Of a DNA stretch of 36,947 nt, positions 7,946 to 16,040 are shown piece by piece; position 1 is the first letter of the stretch; every line of letters begins with the position of its first letter. The translations under genes and the position numbers were made by a program. The notes beneath the pieces were generated by a model that worked only from the letters and a program-made list of their open reading frames with translations, was not told the DNA's origin and did no database searches. The stretch is taken from the NCBI GenBank assembly GCA_018883455.1, contig VEQC01000004.1, positions 1 to 36,947 of the forward strand, written 5' to 3'. The DNA comes from Limnohabitans sp. GTDB taxonomy: Bacteria; Pseudomonadota; Gammaproteobacteria; Burkholderiales; Burkholderiaceae_C.

Positions 7946-8980
7946 ATGGCTTTTCAGGTACAAGTCCTGCCCAGTGGCCGGGCGTTTGAAGCAAGCGCGG
8001 AGGAAACTTTGCTGGCTGCGGGCTTGCGACAAGGGGTGGGCTTGCCCTATGGCTGCAAAGACGGCGCCTGTGGTTCTTGCAAATGCAAAAAGCTCTCCGG
8101 TGAGGTCAGCCATGGGCCCCACCAAAGCAAAGCCTTGAGCCCAGAAGAGGAAGCCCAAGGCTTGGTGCTCACTTGCTGCGCGACCCCGCTGAGCGACATC
8201 GTGCTCGAATCACGCCAAGTGGTCTCCGCCGGTGCTTTTCCCATCAAGAAAATGCCCGCGCGGGTGTTGTCGCTGGAGAAGGCCTCCCCTGACGTCATGG
8301 TCGTCAAACTCCAACTCCCTGCCAATGACACCACGCAATACCACGCGGGCCAATACATTGATTTCCTGTTGCGCGATGGCGATCGACGCAGCTACTCCAT
8401 GGCCAATGCGCCGCACACCTTGCAACCCGGTCAGTCGGTGATCGAACTGCACATCCGTCACATGCCGGGTGGCAAGTTCACCGACCACGTGTTTGGCGCC
8501 ATGAAGGAAAAGGAGATCCAGCGCATCGAAGGACCCCAAGGCAGTTTCTTTCTGCGCGAGGACAGCGCCAAACCCATCGTGTTTTTGGCCTCGGGCACAG
8601 GCTTCGCCCCGATCAAGGCGATTCTGGAGCACATGCTGCACCGAGGCATCGCACGTGACGCAGTGCTTTACTGGGGGGGGCGCCGCCCGCACGACTTGTA
8701 TCTGGAGGGCTGGTTGCGTGCGCAAATGCCGCAAATGCCGTGGCTGCGCTATGTACCGGTGGTCTCGGACGCCCTACCCGAAGACCAATGGCAAGGACGC
8801 ACGGGCTTCGTGCACCAAGCCGTCCTGGCCGATCTGCCGGACTTGAGCGGTCACGAAGTGTATGCCTGTGGCGCGCCGGTGGTGATTGACGCGGCGCAGC
8901 GCGATTTCGCGCTGGCGGGTTTGCCGAGCGAGGCCTTTTACGCCGATTCATTCATTTCAGCGGCCGACAAAGCGGCCTAA
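7946..8980 (+). CDS. 2Fe-2S ferredoxin/NAD(P)H:flavin reductase (CDP-6-deoxy-3,4-glucoseen reductase-like)
   Basis: This 344-residue electron-transfer protein has two modules. The N-terminal plant-type ferredoxin domain binds a 2Fe-2S cluster through C37-x4-C42-x2-C45 and C77 or C78. The C-terminal FNR-type reductase shows RSYSMAN for FAD, GTGFAPIKAIL for the pyridine-nucleotide fold and YACGAPVVID near the end. Homologues in this group are usually named after AscD (glucoseen reductase), but no deoxysugar genes are near, so it more likely serves an unknown oxygenase or reductase partner. The start ATG 7946 has AAGGA at 7930-7934. A run of eight G (8673-8680) lies within the coding sequence. 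The Bug gene follows after 15 bases. Confidence 0.9.
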   Translation: MAFQVQVLPSGRAFEASAEETLLAAGLRQGVGLPYGCKDGACGSCKCKKLSGEVSHGPHQSKALSPEEEAQGLVLTCCATPLSDIVLESRQVVSAGAFPIKKMPARVLSLEKASPDVMVVKLQLPANDTTQYHAGQYIDFLLRDGDRRSYSMANAPHTLQPGQSVIELHIRHMPGGKFTDHVFGAMKEKEIQRIEGPQGSFFLREDSAKPIVFLASGTGFAPIKAILEHMLHRGIARDAVLYWGGRRPHDLYLEGWLRAQMPQMPWLRYVPVVSDALPEDQWQGRTGFVHQAVLADLPDLSGHEVYACGAPVVIDAAQRDFALAGLPSEAFYADSFISAADKAA

Positions 8981-8995
8981 TTTAGGAGTACTCCC

Positions 8996-9994
8996 ATGCG
9001 ATTGCATTCACGTCGCCATTCTCTCGGACATATCGCCGCAGGCCTGCTTCTGGGCCTCGGCATGGGCTTGGGCGCGCAGGCCCAAACATTCCCTACCAAG
9101 CCCATTCGCTGGGTGGTGGTGGCACCCGCAGGATCTTCGCTGGATGTGATTGCCCGCGCCATGCAAGACAAGCTCAAGGATCAGTTGGGCCAGCCCGTGG
9201 TCGTGGAAAACAAACCTCAAGCCGGTGGTACGGTCGGGACGAATGAAGTGGCCAAGTCGGCACCCGATGGCTACACCTGGGTCATGTCGTTCAACGGCCC
9301 ACTGGCTTTTGGACCCCATCTCTACCCCAAGCTGCCCTACCAACCCCTGCGCGACCTGCAACCGGTGATGATCACGACCTCGCAACCCAATGTGATTGCG
9401 GTGACATCCAGTTTGCCTGTGAACAACATGAAGGAATTGGTGGCCTTGCTGAAATCGGAGCCTGGGCGTTACAACTACGCCTCGGTGGGCAACGGCAGCT
9501 CCTCGCACCTGACTGTGGAATACATCAAGGCCATGACCGAGAGCTTTGCGGTGCACATCCCCTTCAACGGCAGCCCGCCTGCAGTCATGTCCGTGATTGG
9601 AGGGCAAACCCAGATCATGGCCTCGGTGCCCACGGTGCTGGCGCCACAAGTGCAACAGGGGCGGCTGAAGTTCATTGCCGTCACGAGCAAGCAGCGCTAC
9701 GCGCTCCTGCCCGATGTCCCCACCGTGGCCGTGAGTGGCCTGCCCGCCCTGCGTCAGTTTGAGGCTTTGGCGTGGAATGGCGTTTTGGTGGCGGCCGGCA
9801 CCCCACGGCCCATCGTGGATCGGATCAACCAAGCGCTCAACCAAGCCCTGCAAGACCCCGCCGTGCGCGAGCGCCTCAAGGCCGCGGGTCTGGAGGCCAT
9901 TGGCGGCACCCCTGAGCAATTCACGCAATTGATCCGTGATGAATCCACCAAATGGGCGCCCATCATCCAGCGCTCTGGGGCGCGCATCGATTAA
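8996..9994 (+). CDS. Bug-family periplasmic binding protein (tripartite tricarboxylate transporter type)
   Basis: This 332-residue exported protein has a basic N-terminus, a hydrophobic core, and a likely cleavage after AQA (residue 29). The mature part follows the TctC/Bug pattern: FPTKPIRWVVV, PAGSSLDVIAR, a VVENKPQAGGTVG segment and SAPDGYTW. It binds a small carboxylate, which cannot be identified from sequence. No TctA or TctB membrane genes are present here, which is common for the many orphan Bug proteins of Burkholderiales. ATG 8996 is preceded by AGGAG (8983-8987). It sits between an electron-transfer protein and DUF2189, and the functional link is unclear. Confidence 0.93.
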   Translation: MRLHSRRHSLGHIAAGLLLGLGMGLGAQAQTFPTKPIRWVVVAPAGSSLDVIARAMQDKLKDQLGQPVVVENKPQAGGTVGTNEVAKSAPDGYTWVMSFNGPLAFGPHLYPKLPYQPLRDLQPVMITTSQPNVIAVTSSLPVNNMKELVALLKSEPGRYNYASVGNGSSSHLTVEYIKAMTESFAVHIPFNGSPPAVMSVIGGQTQIMASVPTVLAPQVQQGRLKFIAVTSKQRYALLPDVPTVAVSGLPALRQFEALAWNGVLVAAGTPRPIVDRINQALNQALQDPAVRERLKAAGLEAIGGTPEQFTQLIRDESTKWAPIIQRSGARID

Positions 9995-10000
9995 TGCCCC

Positions 10001-10792
10001 ATGCACCAGCCCCGCCCTGAAAACCCTTTTGTCCATCCGCGCTTGGAAGCGCGTGACATTGCGTTTTCCCAGCCCTTGCAATGGCTGGCGCTCGCCTGGC
10101 GTGATTTGGAACGTTGCCCGCTGGTCGGTGGGGTGCACGGTCTGATTCTGGCGGTGGCGGGGGGATTGTTCAGCTGGCTCTACCACGATCACTACTGGTG
10201 GATCGTGGCCTTGATTGCCTCTTGCATGATGATCGCGCCGCTGTTGGCGGTGGGCATGTACCAGGTGAGTCGCATGCTCGAGCGCGGCGAAGAACCCACG
10301 CTGGCCGACGCCATGCGGGTTTGGTTGTGCGGCGATTTGCGCCTGGTGCAGTTTGGCGCCCTCTTGGCCTTGTGCAGCCTGGGTTGGCTGATCACCTCGG
10401 CGCTGTTGGTGCACTGGATGATGCCCGCCACCGTCGAGCGCCCGCTCGACTTTTTGCGTCTGGTGGTGCTGCAAAAGCAGTTTGGGGCGTTCGAAGTTTG
10501 GATGCTGCTCAGTGGTTTTATGGCCTCGCAAGTCTTTGCCTCCAGTGTGGTGACGATCCCCTTGTTGCTCGACCATCCGCGTCTGGGGCTTTGGCAAGCG
10601 GTGGGGACGAGCTGGCGGGTGGTGGCCAAGAACCCCGTGGCCATGGGCATGTGGGCCATGTTGTTGTGCTTGTTCACCCTCTTGGGCGTGGGCTCAGCGT
10701 TTCTCGGCCTGTTATTTGTGGTCCCGATGCTGGGCCACGCCAGCTGGCACGCCTACCGTGACCTGGTGGCCCAAGAAGAACCCACTCCCTGA
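10001..10792 (+). CDS. DUF2189-family integral membrane protein
   Basis: This 263-residue protein of unknown function has about six hydrophobic helices spread over the length after a polar N-terminal 45 residues. The pattern (two helices, a conserved loop with [16 protein letters not shown], more helices, then a late PLLLDHPRLGLWQAVGTSWRVVAKNP segment) is that of DUF2189 proteins, some of which are annotated near cytochrome oxidase genes. The start follows the Bug stop by six bases with no clear ribosome site, so translation probably relies on coupling. No catalytic motif is visible. Confidence 0.82.
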   Translation: MHQPRPENPFVHPRLEARDIAFSQPLQWLALAWRDLERCPLVGGVHGLILAVAGGLFSWLYHDHYWWIVALIASCMMIAPLLAVGMYQVSRMLERGEEPTLADAMRVWLCGDLRLVQFGALLALCSLGWLITSALLVHWMMPATVERPLDFLRLVVLQKQFGAFEVWMLLSGFMASQVFASSVVTIPLLLDHPRLGLWQAVGTSWRVVAKNPVAMGMWAMLLCLFTLLGVGSAFLGLLFVVPMLGHASWHAYRDLVAQEEPTP

Positions 10793-10811
10793 AGTTCGGG
10801 CCGCACGCTGT

Positions 10812-11012
10812 ATGACCGAAGAACAATTTGCCCAGTTTGGTCTGACCTTTGGCGTGGCGGGCTTCATGCTCTACATGCTGTTCATCATTTACCAACTGGC
10901 CCGCGAAGCCAAAGCCGGTAAATTCGGCACTTTCGTGCTGTTTCTGGTGTTGGCGTTTGGGATGGTGGGCTTTGTCGCCAAGCAAGTCTTGGTCTGGATC
11001 ATGGAGCCTTGA
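10812..11012 (+). CDS. DUF2788-family small membrane protein
   Basis: This 66-residue protein has two hydrophobic helices separated by a short basic loop (LAREAKAGKFG), matching the small DUF2788 family of proteobacteria; its function is unknown. ATG 10812 gives the family's usual start MTEEQFAQFGLT. A longer frame opens upstream but overlaps DUF2189 and has no conservation there. It is the last gene of the 7946-11012 run and faces livF with six bases between the stops. Confidence 0.82.
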   Translation: MTEEQFAQFGLTFGVAGFMLYMLFIIYQLAREAKAGKFGTFVLFLVLAFGMVGFVAKQVLVWIMEP

Positions 11013-11018
11013 AAAGCC

Positions 11019-11741
11019 TCACTCCCCGAGGTAAGCCGCGCGGACTTTGGGGTCGTTGAGCAGATCGCGGGCAGGACCTTCCAAGGTGATGAGGCCCGAA
11101 TCCATCACATAGGCGCGATCCGCCAATTGCAGGGCCCGACTGGCATTTTGTTCGACGAGCAAGAGCGTTACCCCCTGCGCCGCGACCGATTGCACCACCT
11201 CAAAGATCTTGTCGACCATGATGGGCGAGAGGCCCATGGAGGGCTCATCCAGCAGCAAAATTTGGGGGCGCGACATGAGCGCGCGCCCCATGGCCAGCAT
11301 TTGCTGCTCGCCGCCCGAGAGCGTGCCCGCCAATTGGTCGCGGCGCTCTTTCAAGCGCGGGAAGGTTTCGAAAATGCGCTCCACATCGTCACTGATTTGG
11401 ACATCGTCACGCGTGAAGGCGCCCATGAGCAAGTTCTCCAAAATGCTCATGCGAGTGAATACGCCCCGCCCTTCAGGCACCATGGCCAGGCCCTGTTGCA
11501 CCCGAGTCCAAGGCCCTTGACCGCGCAAGGACTGCCCATGCAGGCGCACCTCGCCAGCCGTGGGGTTGAGCATGCCCGTGATGGCCTTCATGGTCGTGGT
11601 CTTGCCCGCGCCATTGGAGCCGATGAGCGAGACCCACTCCCCCTGACGCACATGTAAGGAGACCCCTTTGACGGCGTTGATGGCCCCATAAGCCACTTCA
11701 AGACCCTCGACTTCGAGCAGGATGGGCGCGCTCGTGCTCAT
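11019..11741 (-). CDS. livF: Branched-chain amino acid ABC transporter ATPase LivF
   Basis: This 240-residue ATPase is one of two powering a high-affinity leucine/isoleucine/valine (LIV) importer. Walker A is GSNGAGKT (41-48), the ABC signature is LSGGEQQ (141-147) and Walker B is ILLLDEPS (161-168). The short C-terminus and MVPEGRGVF segment are characteristic of LivF and separate it from LivG. ATG 11741 overlaps the livG stop as ATGA. Substrate could also be another small amide or amino acid, as HAAT transporters vary. Confidence 0.93.
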   Translation of the reverse strand: MSTSAPILLEVEGLEVAYGAINAVKGVSLHVRQGEWVSLIGSNGAGKTTTMKAITGMLNPTAGEVRLHGQSLRGQGPWTRVQQGLAMVPEGRGVFTRMSILENLLMGAFTRDDVQISDDVERIFETFPRLKERRDQLAGTLSGGEQQMLAMGRALMSRPQILLLDEPSMGLSPIMVDKIFEVVQSVAAQGVTLLLVEQNASRALQLADRAYVMDSGLITLEGPARDLLNDPKVRAAYLGE

Positions 11742-12511
11742 GCGTGGGCTCCCGTACCCAAGTAAGCCTCAATGACGCGCGCGTCGCGTTGCACCTCCGT
11801 GGGAGTACCACGCGCGATGCAACGCCCGTAGTCGAGCACGCTCACCCGATCACACAGCCCCATCACCAGCTTCACATCGTGTTCGATGAGCAAGACCGTG
11901 CGCTGGTCTTGGCGGATTTTGTCGATGAGGGCGCGCAGTTGCACTTTTTCCGTGGCGTTCATGCCGGCGGCGGGTTCGTCCAACGCGATGAGCTGAGGAT
12001 CGGTGGCCAGCGCTCGCGCGATTTCCAGACGGCGTTGATCGCCATAGCTCAAGGTGCGCGCTTTGTAATCGGCCAAATGGGCGATGCCCACGTAGTCGAG
12101 CAATTCGCGCGCGCGCTGGGCAATGGCGGCCTCTTCGGCCCGAAAAGCCGGAGTGCGCAAAATCGCGCCCAAGACGCCCGTGTGGGTGCGCACATGACGC
12201 CCGACCATGACGTTTTCCAGCGCCGACATTTCGGCAAACAGGCGGATGTTCTGGAAGGTGCGGGCGATGCCGGCTTGGGCAACCTTGTGCACGGCCGACG
12301 GGGTGTAGGGCTGGCCCGCCAGCAGGAAGCGTCCGCTGTCAGGGGTGTAGAGCCCGGTGATGACATTGAAAAACGTGGTCTTGCCCGCGCCGTTGGGGCC
12401 AATCAAACCATAGACCTCGCCGCGCGCGATCTGCATGTCAACCTCGGAGAGCGCCTGCAGACCGCCAAAACGTTTGGAAATACCAGAGACATCGAGCACC
12501 CAATCGGTCAT
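11738..12511 (-). CDS. livG: Branched-chain amino acid ABC transporter ATPase LivG
   Basis: This is the second ATPase of the transporter, 257 residues from ATG 12511. Walker A is GPNGAGKT (38-45); the signature motif is LSYGDQRRLEIARAL, with the Ser-Tyr-Gly-Asp variant usual for LivG. Walker B ends LIALDEPAAGMN. The ATG overlaps the livM stop as ATGA. A longer frame to 12559 would run back into livM and start with an unconserved MARARARQ segment, so it is rejected. Confidence 0.93.
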   Translation of the reverse strand: MTDWVLDVSGISKRFGGLQALSEVDMQIARGEVYGLIGPNGAGKTTFFNVITGLYTPDSGRFLLAGQPYTPSAVHKVAQAGIARTFQNIRLFAEMSALENVMVGRHVRTHTGVLGAILRTPAFRAEEAAIAQRARELLDYVGIAHLADYKARTLSYGDQRRLEIARALATDPQLIALDEPAAGMNATEKVQLRALIDKIRQDQRTVLLIEHDVKLVMGLCDRVSVLDYGRCIARGTPTEVQRDARVIEAYLGTGAHA

Positions 12512-13605
12512 CGCGTGGCTCCCGGTTCCAGCGCTTTGCCGTGCTCGGGCGCGGGCCACAAGCCGTGGGGGCGCCAGAGCATGACGCCAATCATGGCCAG
12601 GGCAATGAGCAATTGGCGCAGGATGGCCGCATCCAAACGCCCATCCGTGAGTTGTTGCAAGGGGCCCGCCACATAGCGCAGTACCTCGGGCAGGCCTGCG
12701 AGCAAGACAGCGCCCAGAATCACGCCGGGTAAATGCCCTAAGCCACCGAGCACCACCATGGCCACGATCATGATGGACTCCATGAGGCTGAAAGACTCGG
12801 GCGAAACAAAGCCTTGAAAACCCGCGAACACCACCCCGGAGAGGCCGCCAAAAGTCGCCCCCATGCCAAATGCCAGAAGCTTTAAATTGCGCGTGTTCAA
12901 GCCCATGGCCTTGGCGGCAATTTCATCTTCCCGAATGGCCATCCAGGCGCGCCCGATGCGCGAGGTCTCCAAGCGATAACACACCAACACACTGAGCAAG
13001 ACCAAGGCCAGCAGCAGGTAGTAATACAGTGTCACGCCGGGTAGCTCGATCCAGCCGAGGTCGAGTTTTTTGGACAGTGGGTAATCGAAGACGCGTATGG
13101 CGTCGATGCTGCCAATGCCCTTAGGCCCATTGGTGATGTTGACGGGATGATCGAGGTTGTTAAGAAACACGCGGATGATTTCGCCAAAACCCAGCGTGAC
13201 GATGGCCAGATAGTCGCCGCGCAATTTGAGCGTGGGCGCACCCAACAAAACCCCCACGAATCCCGCCAAAGCCGCTGCCAGCGGCAAAACCAACCAAAGG
13301 CTCATGTGAAGGCCATTGGGGAAGGTTTGCGCGACCCAAGGGAAGGTGTCCATGAGGTGGGGCGAGGCGAGCAAGCCAAAGACATATGCGCCCACCGCGA
13401 AAAATGCCACATAACCCAGATCGAGCAGCCCGGCGTAGCCCACGACGATGTTGAGACCCAAGGCCAGCATGACGTAGATGAGGGACATGTCGGCAATGCG
13501 CACCCAGGCGTTGCCAAACTGTTGCAACACCAGGGGCAGAACCAGCAAGAACACGGCCAGCAGGCCAGGGCGTTGGAAAAGCGGGAGGGTGCGCATGGTA
13601 CTCAT
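12508..13605 (-). CDS. livM: Branched-chain amino acid ABC transporter permease LivM
   Basis: This 365-residue inner-membrane permease has about nine to ten hydrophobic helices. The family signature is GLNIVVGYAGLLDLGYVAFFAVGAY in the N-terminal third and GDYLAIVTLGFGEIIR in the middle; EDEIAAKAMG is the cytoplasmic loop that docks the ATPase. ATG 13605 overlaps the livH stop as ATGA; a second ATG at 13596 is possible. Confidence 0.93.
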   Translation of the reverse strand: MSTMRTLPLFQRPGLLAVFLLVLPLVLQQFGNAWVRIADMSLIYVMLALGLNIVVGYAGLLDLGYVAFFAVGAYVFGLLASPHLMDTFPWVAQTFPNGLHMSLWLVLPLAAALAGFVGVLLGAPTLKLRGDYLAIVTLGFGEIIRVFLNNLDHPVNITNGPKGIGSIDAIRVFDYPLSKKLDLGWIELPGVTLYYYLLLALVLLSVLVCYRLETSRIGRAWMAIREDEIAAKAMGLNTRNLKLLAFGMGATFGGLSGVVFAGFQGFVSPESFSLMESIMIVAMVVLGGLGHLPGVILGAVLLAGLPEVLRYVAGPLQQLTDGRLDAAILRQLLIALAMIGVMLWRPHGLWPAPEHGKALEPGATR

Positions 13606-14531
13606 GCCCGATCCGCCACCCGCTCACCCAGCAAGCCCGAGGGACGTAGCGTGAGCATGATGATCAACACAATGAAGGCCAGAATATCGGTGTAATGACT
13701 GCCGAGCACGCCACCGGTGAGTTCACCCAAATAGCCTGAGCCAATGGATTCGATCAACCCGAGCAACAAGCCTCCCACCACGGCACCGGGCAAGTTGCCA
13801 ATGCCCCCGAAGACGGCTGCGGTGAACGCTTTGAGACCGGGGAGGAAGCCCATGGCGTGGTGTGCCGTGCCATAGTTGGCCGCCCACATGACACCGGCGA
13901 TGGCGGCCAAAACCGCGCCAATGATGAAGGTGGCGGAAATCACCCGATCGGGCTTAACCCCCATGAGGCTCGCCACGCGCGGGTTCTCCGCCGTGGCCCG
14001 CATGGCGCGCCCCAAACGCGTGGCGTTGACCAGCCAAGAAAGCACGGCCAACGCGATGGCCGTGATCACCAGGATCAGCACCTGAATGGGGGTGATCACG
14101 GCCGGGCCGATTTCAATGGGGATGGAGGGCAGGAGCGGCGGAAACGGTTTGTAATTGGGCTTCCAAATGATCATGGCCAGCGTCTGCAACAAGATCGACA
14201 TGCCAATGGCGGTGATGAGCGGGGCAAGCTTGGGGGCGTTGCGCAAAGGTCGATAGGCGATTTTTTCAATCACAAAGTTGAGCGCGGCAGCCGCCACACA
14301 AGCCACCACCATCGACAGTAAAAGAATGAGCCAAGCCGGCGCTCCGGGCCAGGCCGCTTGCAAAAAGCCAATCGTGGTCCAACTCACCAGAGCCCCGACC
14401 ATGAGGACCTCGCCGTGAGCGAAGTTGATGAGGTTGATGATGCCATACACCATGGTGTAGCCCAAGGCCACAAGGGCGTACATGCTGCCGAGCACGAGCC
14501 CATTGATGATTTGTTGCAGCAGGATGTCCAT
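13602..14531 (-). CDS. livH: Branched-chain amino acid ABC transporter permease LivH
   Basis: This 309-residue inner-membrane permease partners LivM. It begins with the typical LLQQIINGLVLGSMYALVALGYTMVYGIINLINFAHGE pattern (positions about 4-41) and includes RATAENPRVASLMGV, the ATPase-docking loop. The gene starts two bases after the rarA stop, so liv transcription probably includes rarA readthrough. No periplasmic binding protein gene (livJ or livK) is found in the window, so that partner must be elsewhere. Confidence 0.93.
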   Translation of the reverse strand: MDILLQQIINGLVLGSMYALVALGYTMVYGIINLINFAHGEVLMVGALVSWTTIGFLQAAWPGAPAWLILLLSMVVACVAAAALNFVIEKIAYRPLRNAPKLAPLITAIGMSILLQTLAMIIWKPNYKPFPPLLPSIPIEIGPAVITPIQVLILVITAIALAVLSWLVNATRLGRAMRATAENPRVASLMGVKPDRVISATFIIGAVLAAIAGVMWAANYGTAHHAMGFLPGLKAFTAAVFGGIGNLPGAVVGGLLLGLIESIGSGYLGELTGGVLGSHYTDILAFIVLIIMLTLRPSGLLGERVADRA

Positions 14532-14533
14532 GG

Positions 14534-15820
14534 TCAGGATCGGGCTTGTTCGTTTTTCTCGCGCAGCAAGCGCAGCTTTTCGGCAATTTTGATTTCCAAG
14601 CCCCGCTCCACGGGCTGGTAGAAGCCCGGATTTTGCACATTTTCCGGGAAATAGTTTTCCCCGGCCGCAAAACCATCGGGCTCATCGTGTGCATACCGAT
14701 AACCCTTGCCGTAATCGAGGTCTTTCATCAGCCGAGTCGGCGCGTTGCGCAAGTGCATGGGCACGGGGCGAGTGCCGTCGTTGCGCACAAACGCGCGGGC
14801 CTGGTTGTACGCCTGATAGACGGCATTCGATTTGGGGGCGATGGCCAGATAAACCACACATTGCGCCAGGGTTAATTCCCCCTCCGGACTGCCCAAGCGC
14901 TCGTACACCTCGGCAGCATCGAGGGCGAGGCGCAGCGCGCGGGGGTCTGCCAGGCCAATGTCTTCGCTGGCCATGCGGATCAAACGCCGCGCGAGGTAAC
15001 GGGGCTCGACACCCCCATCGAGCATGCGAACAAGCCAATACAAGGCAGCGTCTGGATCCGAACCCCGCACCGACTTGTGCAAGGCGCTGATGGTGTCGTA
15101 GAACTGCTCGCCCCCTTTGTCATAGCGGCGCAGACGCTCGCCCAGGACCTTTTGGAGCCAAGCCTCATCCACGACGTCGCGCTTTTCGCGCGCGGCTGCC
15201 ACGCCCAGGGTCTCCAAGGTGTTGAGCAGTCGCCGCGCATCCCCATCGGCGTAGCTCACCACCCGCTGGAGAGCCTCTGGGCTGAACTCGGGCACCGCTT
15301 GTAAGGCTTGGGCACGCGAGACGAGTTCGCGCAGATCATCCTCGTTCAGGGGTTGCAGCACATACACCGCGGCGCGCGAAAGCAAGGCCGAGTTCACCTC
15401 AAAAGAGGGGTTTTCAGTGGTCGCCCCAATGAAGGTGAACAAACCACTCTCCACATGGGGCAAAAAGGCGTCCTGTTGGCTTTTGTTGAATCGGTGCACT
15501 TCGTCCACGAAGACCAAGGTGCGCTGGGCTTGCAGACCCTCGCGGGCCGCCTCGGCGCGCTCCACCGCTTCGCGGATTTCTTTGACGCCGCCGAGCACCG
15601 CACTCATGGCGATGAATTGGGCATCGAAAGCATCGGCCATGAGTCGCGCAATGGTCGTCTTGCCCACACCGGGGGGCCCCCAAAGAATGCAACTGTGCGG
15701 CTGACCCGATTCAAAGGCAATGCGCAAAGCCATCCCCTCGCCCAAGATCTGTCGCTGCCCGATCACCTCCGCAAGGCGGCGTGGACGCAGACGTTCGGCC
15801 AGAGGAGGCAAGGTGGACAT
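14534..15820 (-). CDS. rarA: Replication-associated recombination protein A (AAA+ ATPase)
   Basis: This 428-residue AAA+ ATPase of the clamp-loader clade acts at stalled replication forks. Walker A is GPPGVGKT (48-55) and Walker B is VFVDEVH (103-109), followed by FNKSQQDAFLP, a hallmark of the MgsA/RarA/WRNIP1 family. The C-terminal half carries the tetramerisation segment with YLARRLIRMASEDIGLADP. In E. coli rarA lies directly after lolA; here an opposite-strand gene sits between them. ATG 15820 has no strong ribosome site. Confidence 0.94.
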   Translation of the reverse strand: MSTLPPLAERLRPRRLAEVIGQRQILGEGMALRIAFESGQPHSCILWGPPGVGKTTIARLMADAFDAQFIAMSAVLGGVKEIREAVERAEAAREGLQAQRTLVFVDEVHRFNKSQQDAFLPHVESGLFTFIGATTENPSFEVNSALLSRAAVYVLQPLNEDDLRELVSRAQALQAVPEFSPEALQRVVSYADGDARRLLNTLETLGVAAAREKRDVVDEAWLQKVLGERLRRYDKGGEQFYDTISALHKSVRGSDPDAALYWLVRMLDGGVEPRYLARRLIRMASEDIGLADPRALRLALDAAEVYERLGSPEGELTLAQCVVYLAIAPKSNAVYQAYNQARAFVRNDGTRPVPMHLRNAPTRLMKDLDYGKGYRYAHDEPDGFAAGENYFPENVQNPGFYQPVERGLEIKIAEKLRLLREKNEQARS

Positions 15821-15860
15821 GGATGGGGCCTATAGATGGTCGATGGAGTGGATTGTGACC

Positions 15861-15930
15861 TTAAATATTTGTTTGTTGTGAGTGTTTTAGAATTCATATA
15901 TCATAAATAATATAATTTTTATAGTACAAT
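15861..15930. promoter_or_regulatory. AT-rich divergent promoter region between rarA and the NYN gene
   Basis: By hand count 59 of 70 bases are A or T, in sharp contrast to the surrounding GC-rich DNA. On the minus strand TTGTAC (complement of 15924-15929), an 18-base gap and TATGAT (complement of 15900-15905) make a good candidate rarA promoter. On the plus strand TATAAT (15911-15916) is a perfect -10, but its -35 (TTAGAA, 15887) is poor; TTGTTG (15873) with TATATC (15897) is an alternative. A 61-codon minus-strand reading frame here looks spurious. No other feature is seen in 15821-16040. Confidence 0.45.
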
Positions 15931-16040
15931 TTTGGCGATTTTCTGTTCGCCCCTGCTGTACGTGCCAACGGCGGGAGGCGTTAGGTTGCTTTGCGGGCGC
16001 CCTGGGGGTGCTCTGAGGTGGCCTTCTGAGGGAGTGGCCC

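Noticed and set aside
9008-10597. 529-codon minus-strand frame across the Bug and DUF2189 genes
   Set aside because: Low-complexity His/Arg/Gln composition typical of antisense shadows; both sense genes have family support.
12512-12559. Upstream extension of livG
   Set aside because: It overlaps the end of livM and adds an unconserved Arg-rich segment; the ATGA junction at 12508-12511 is the normal start.
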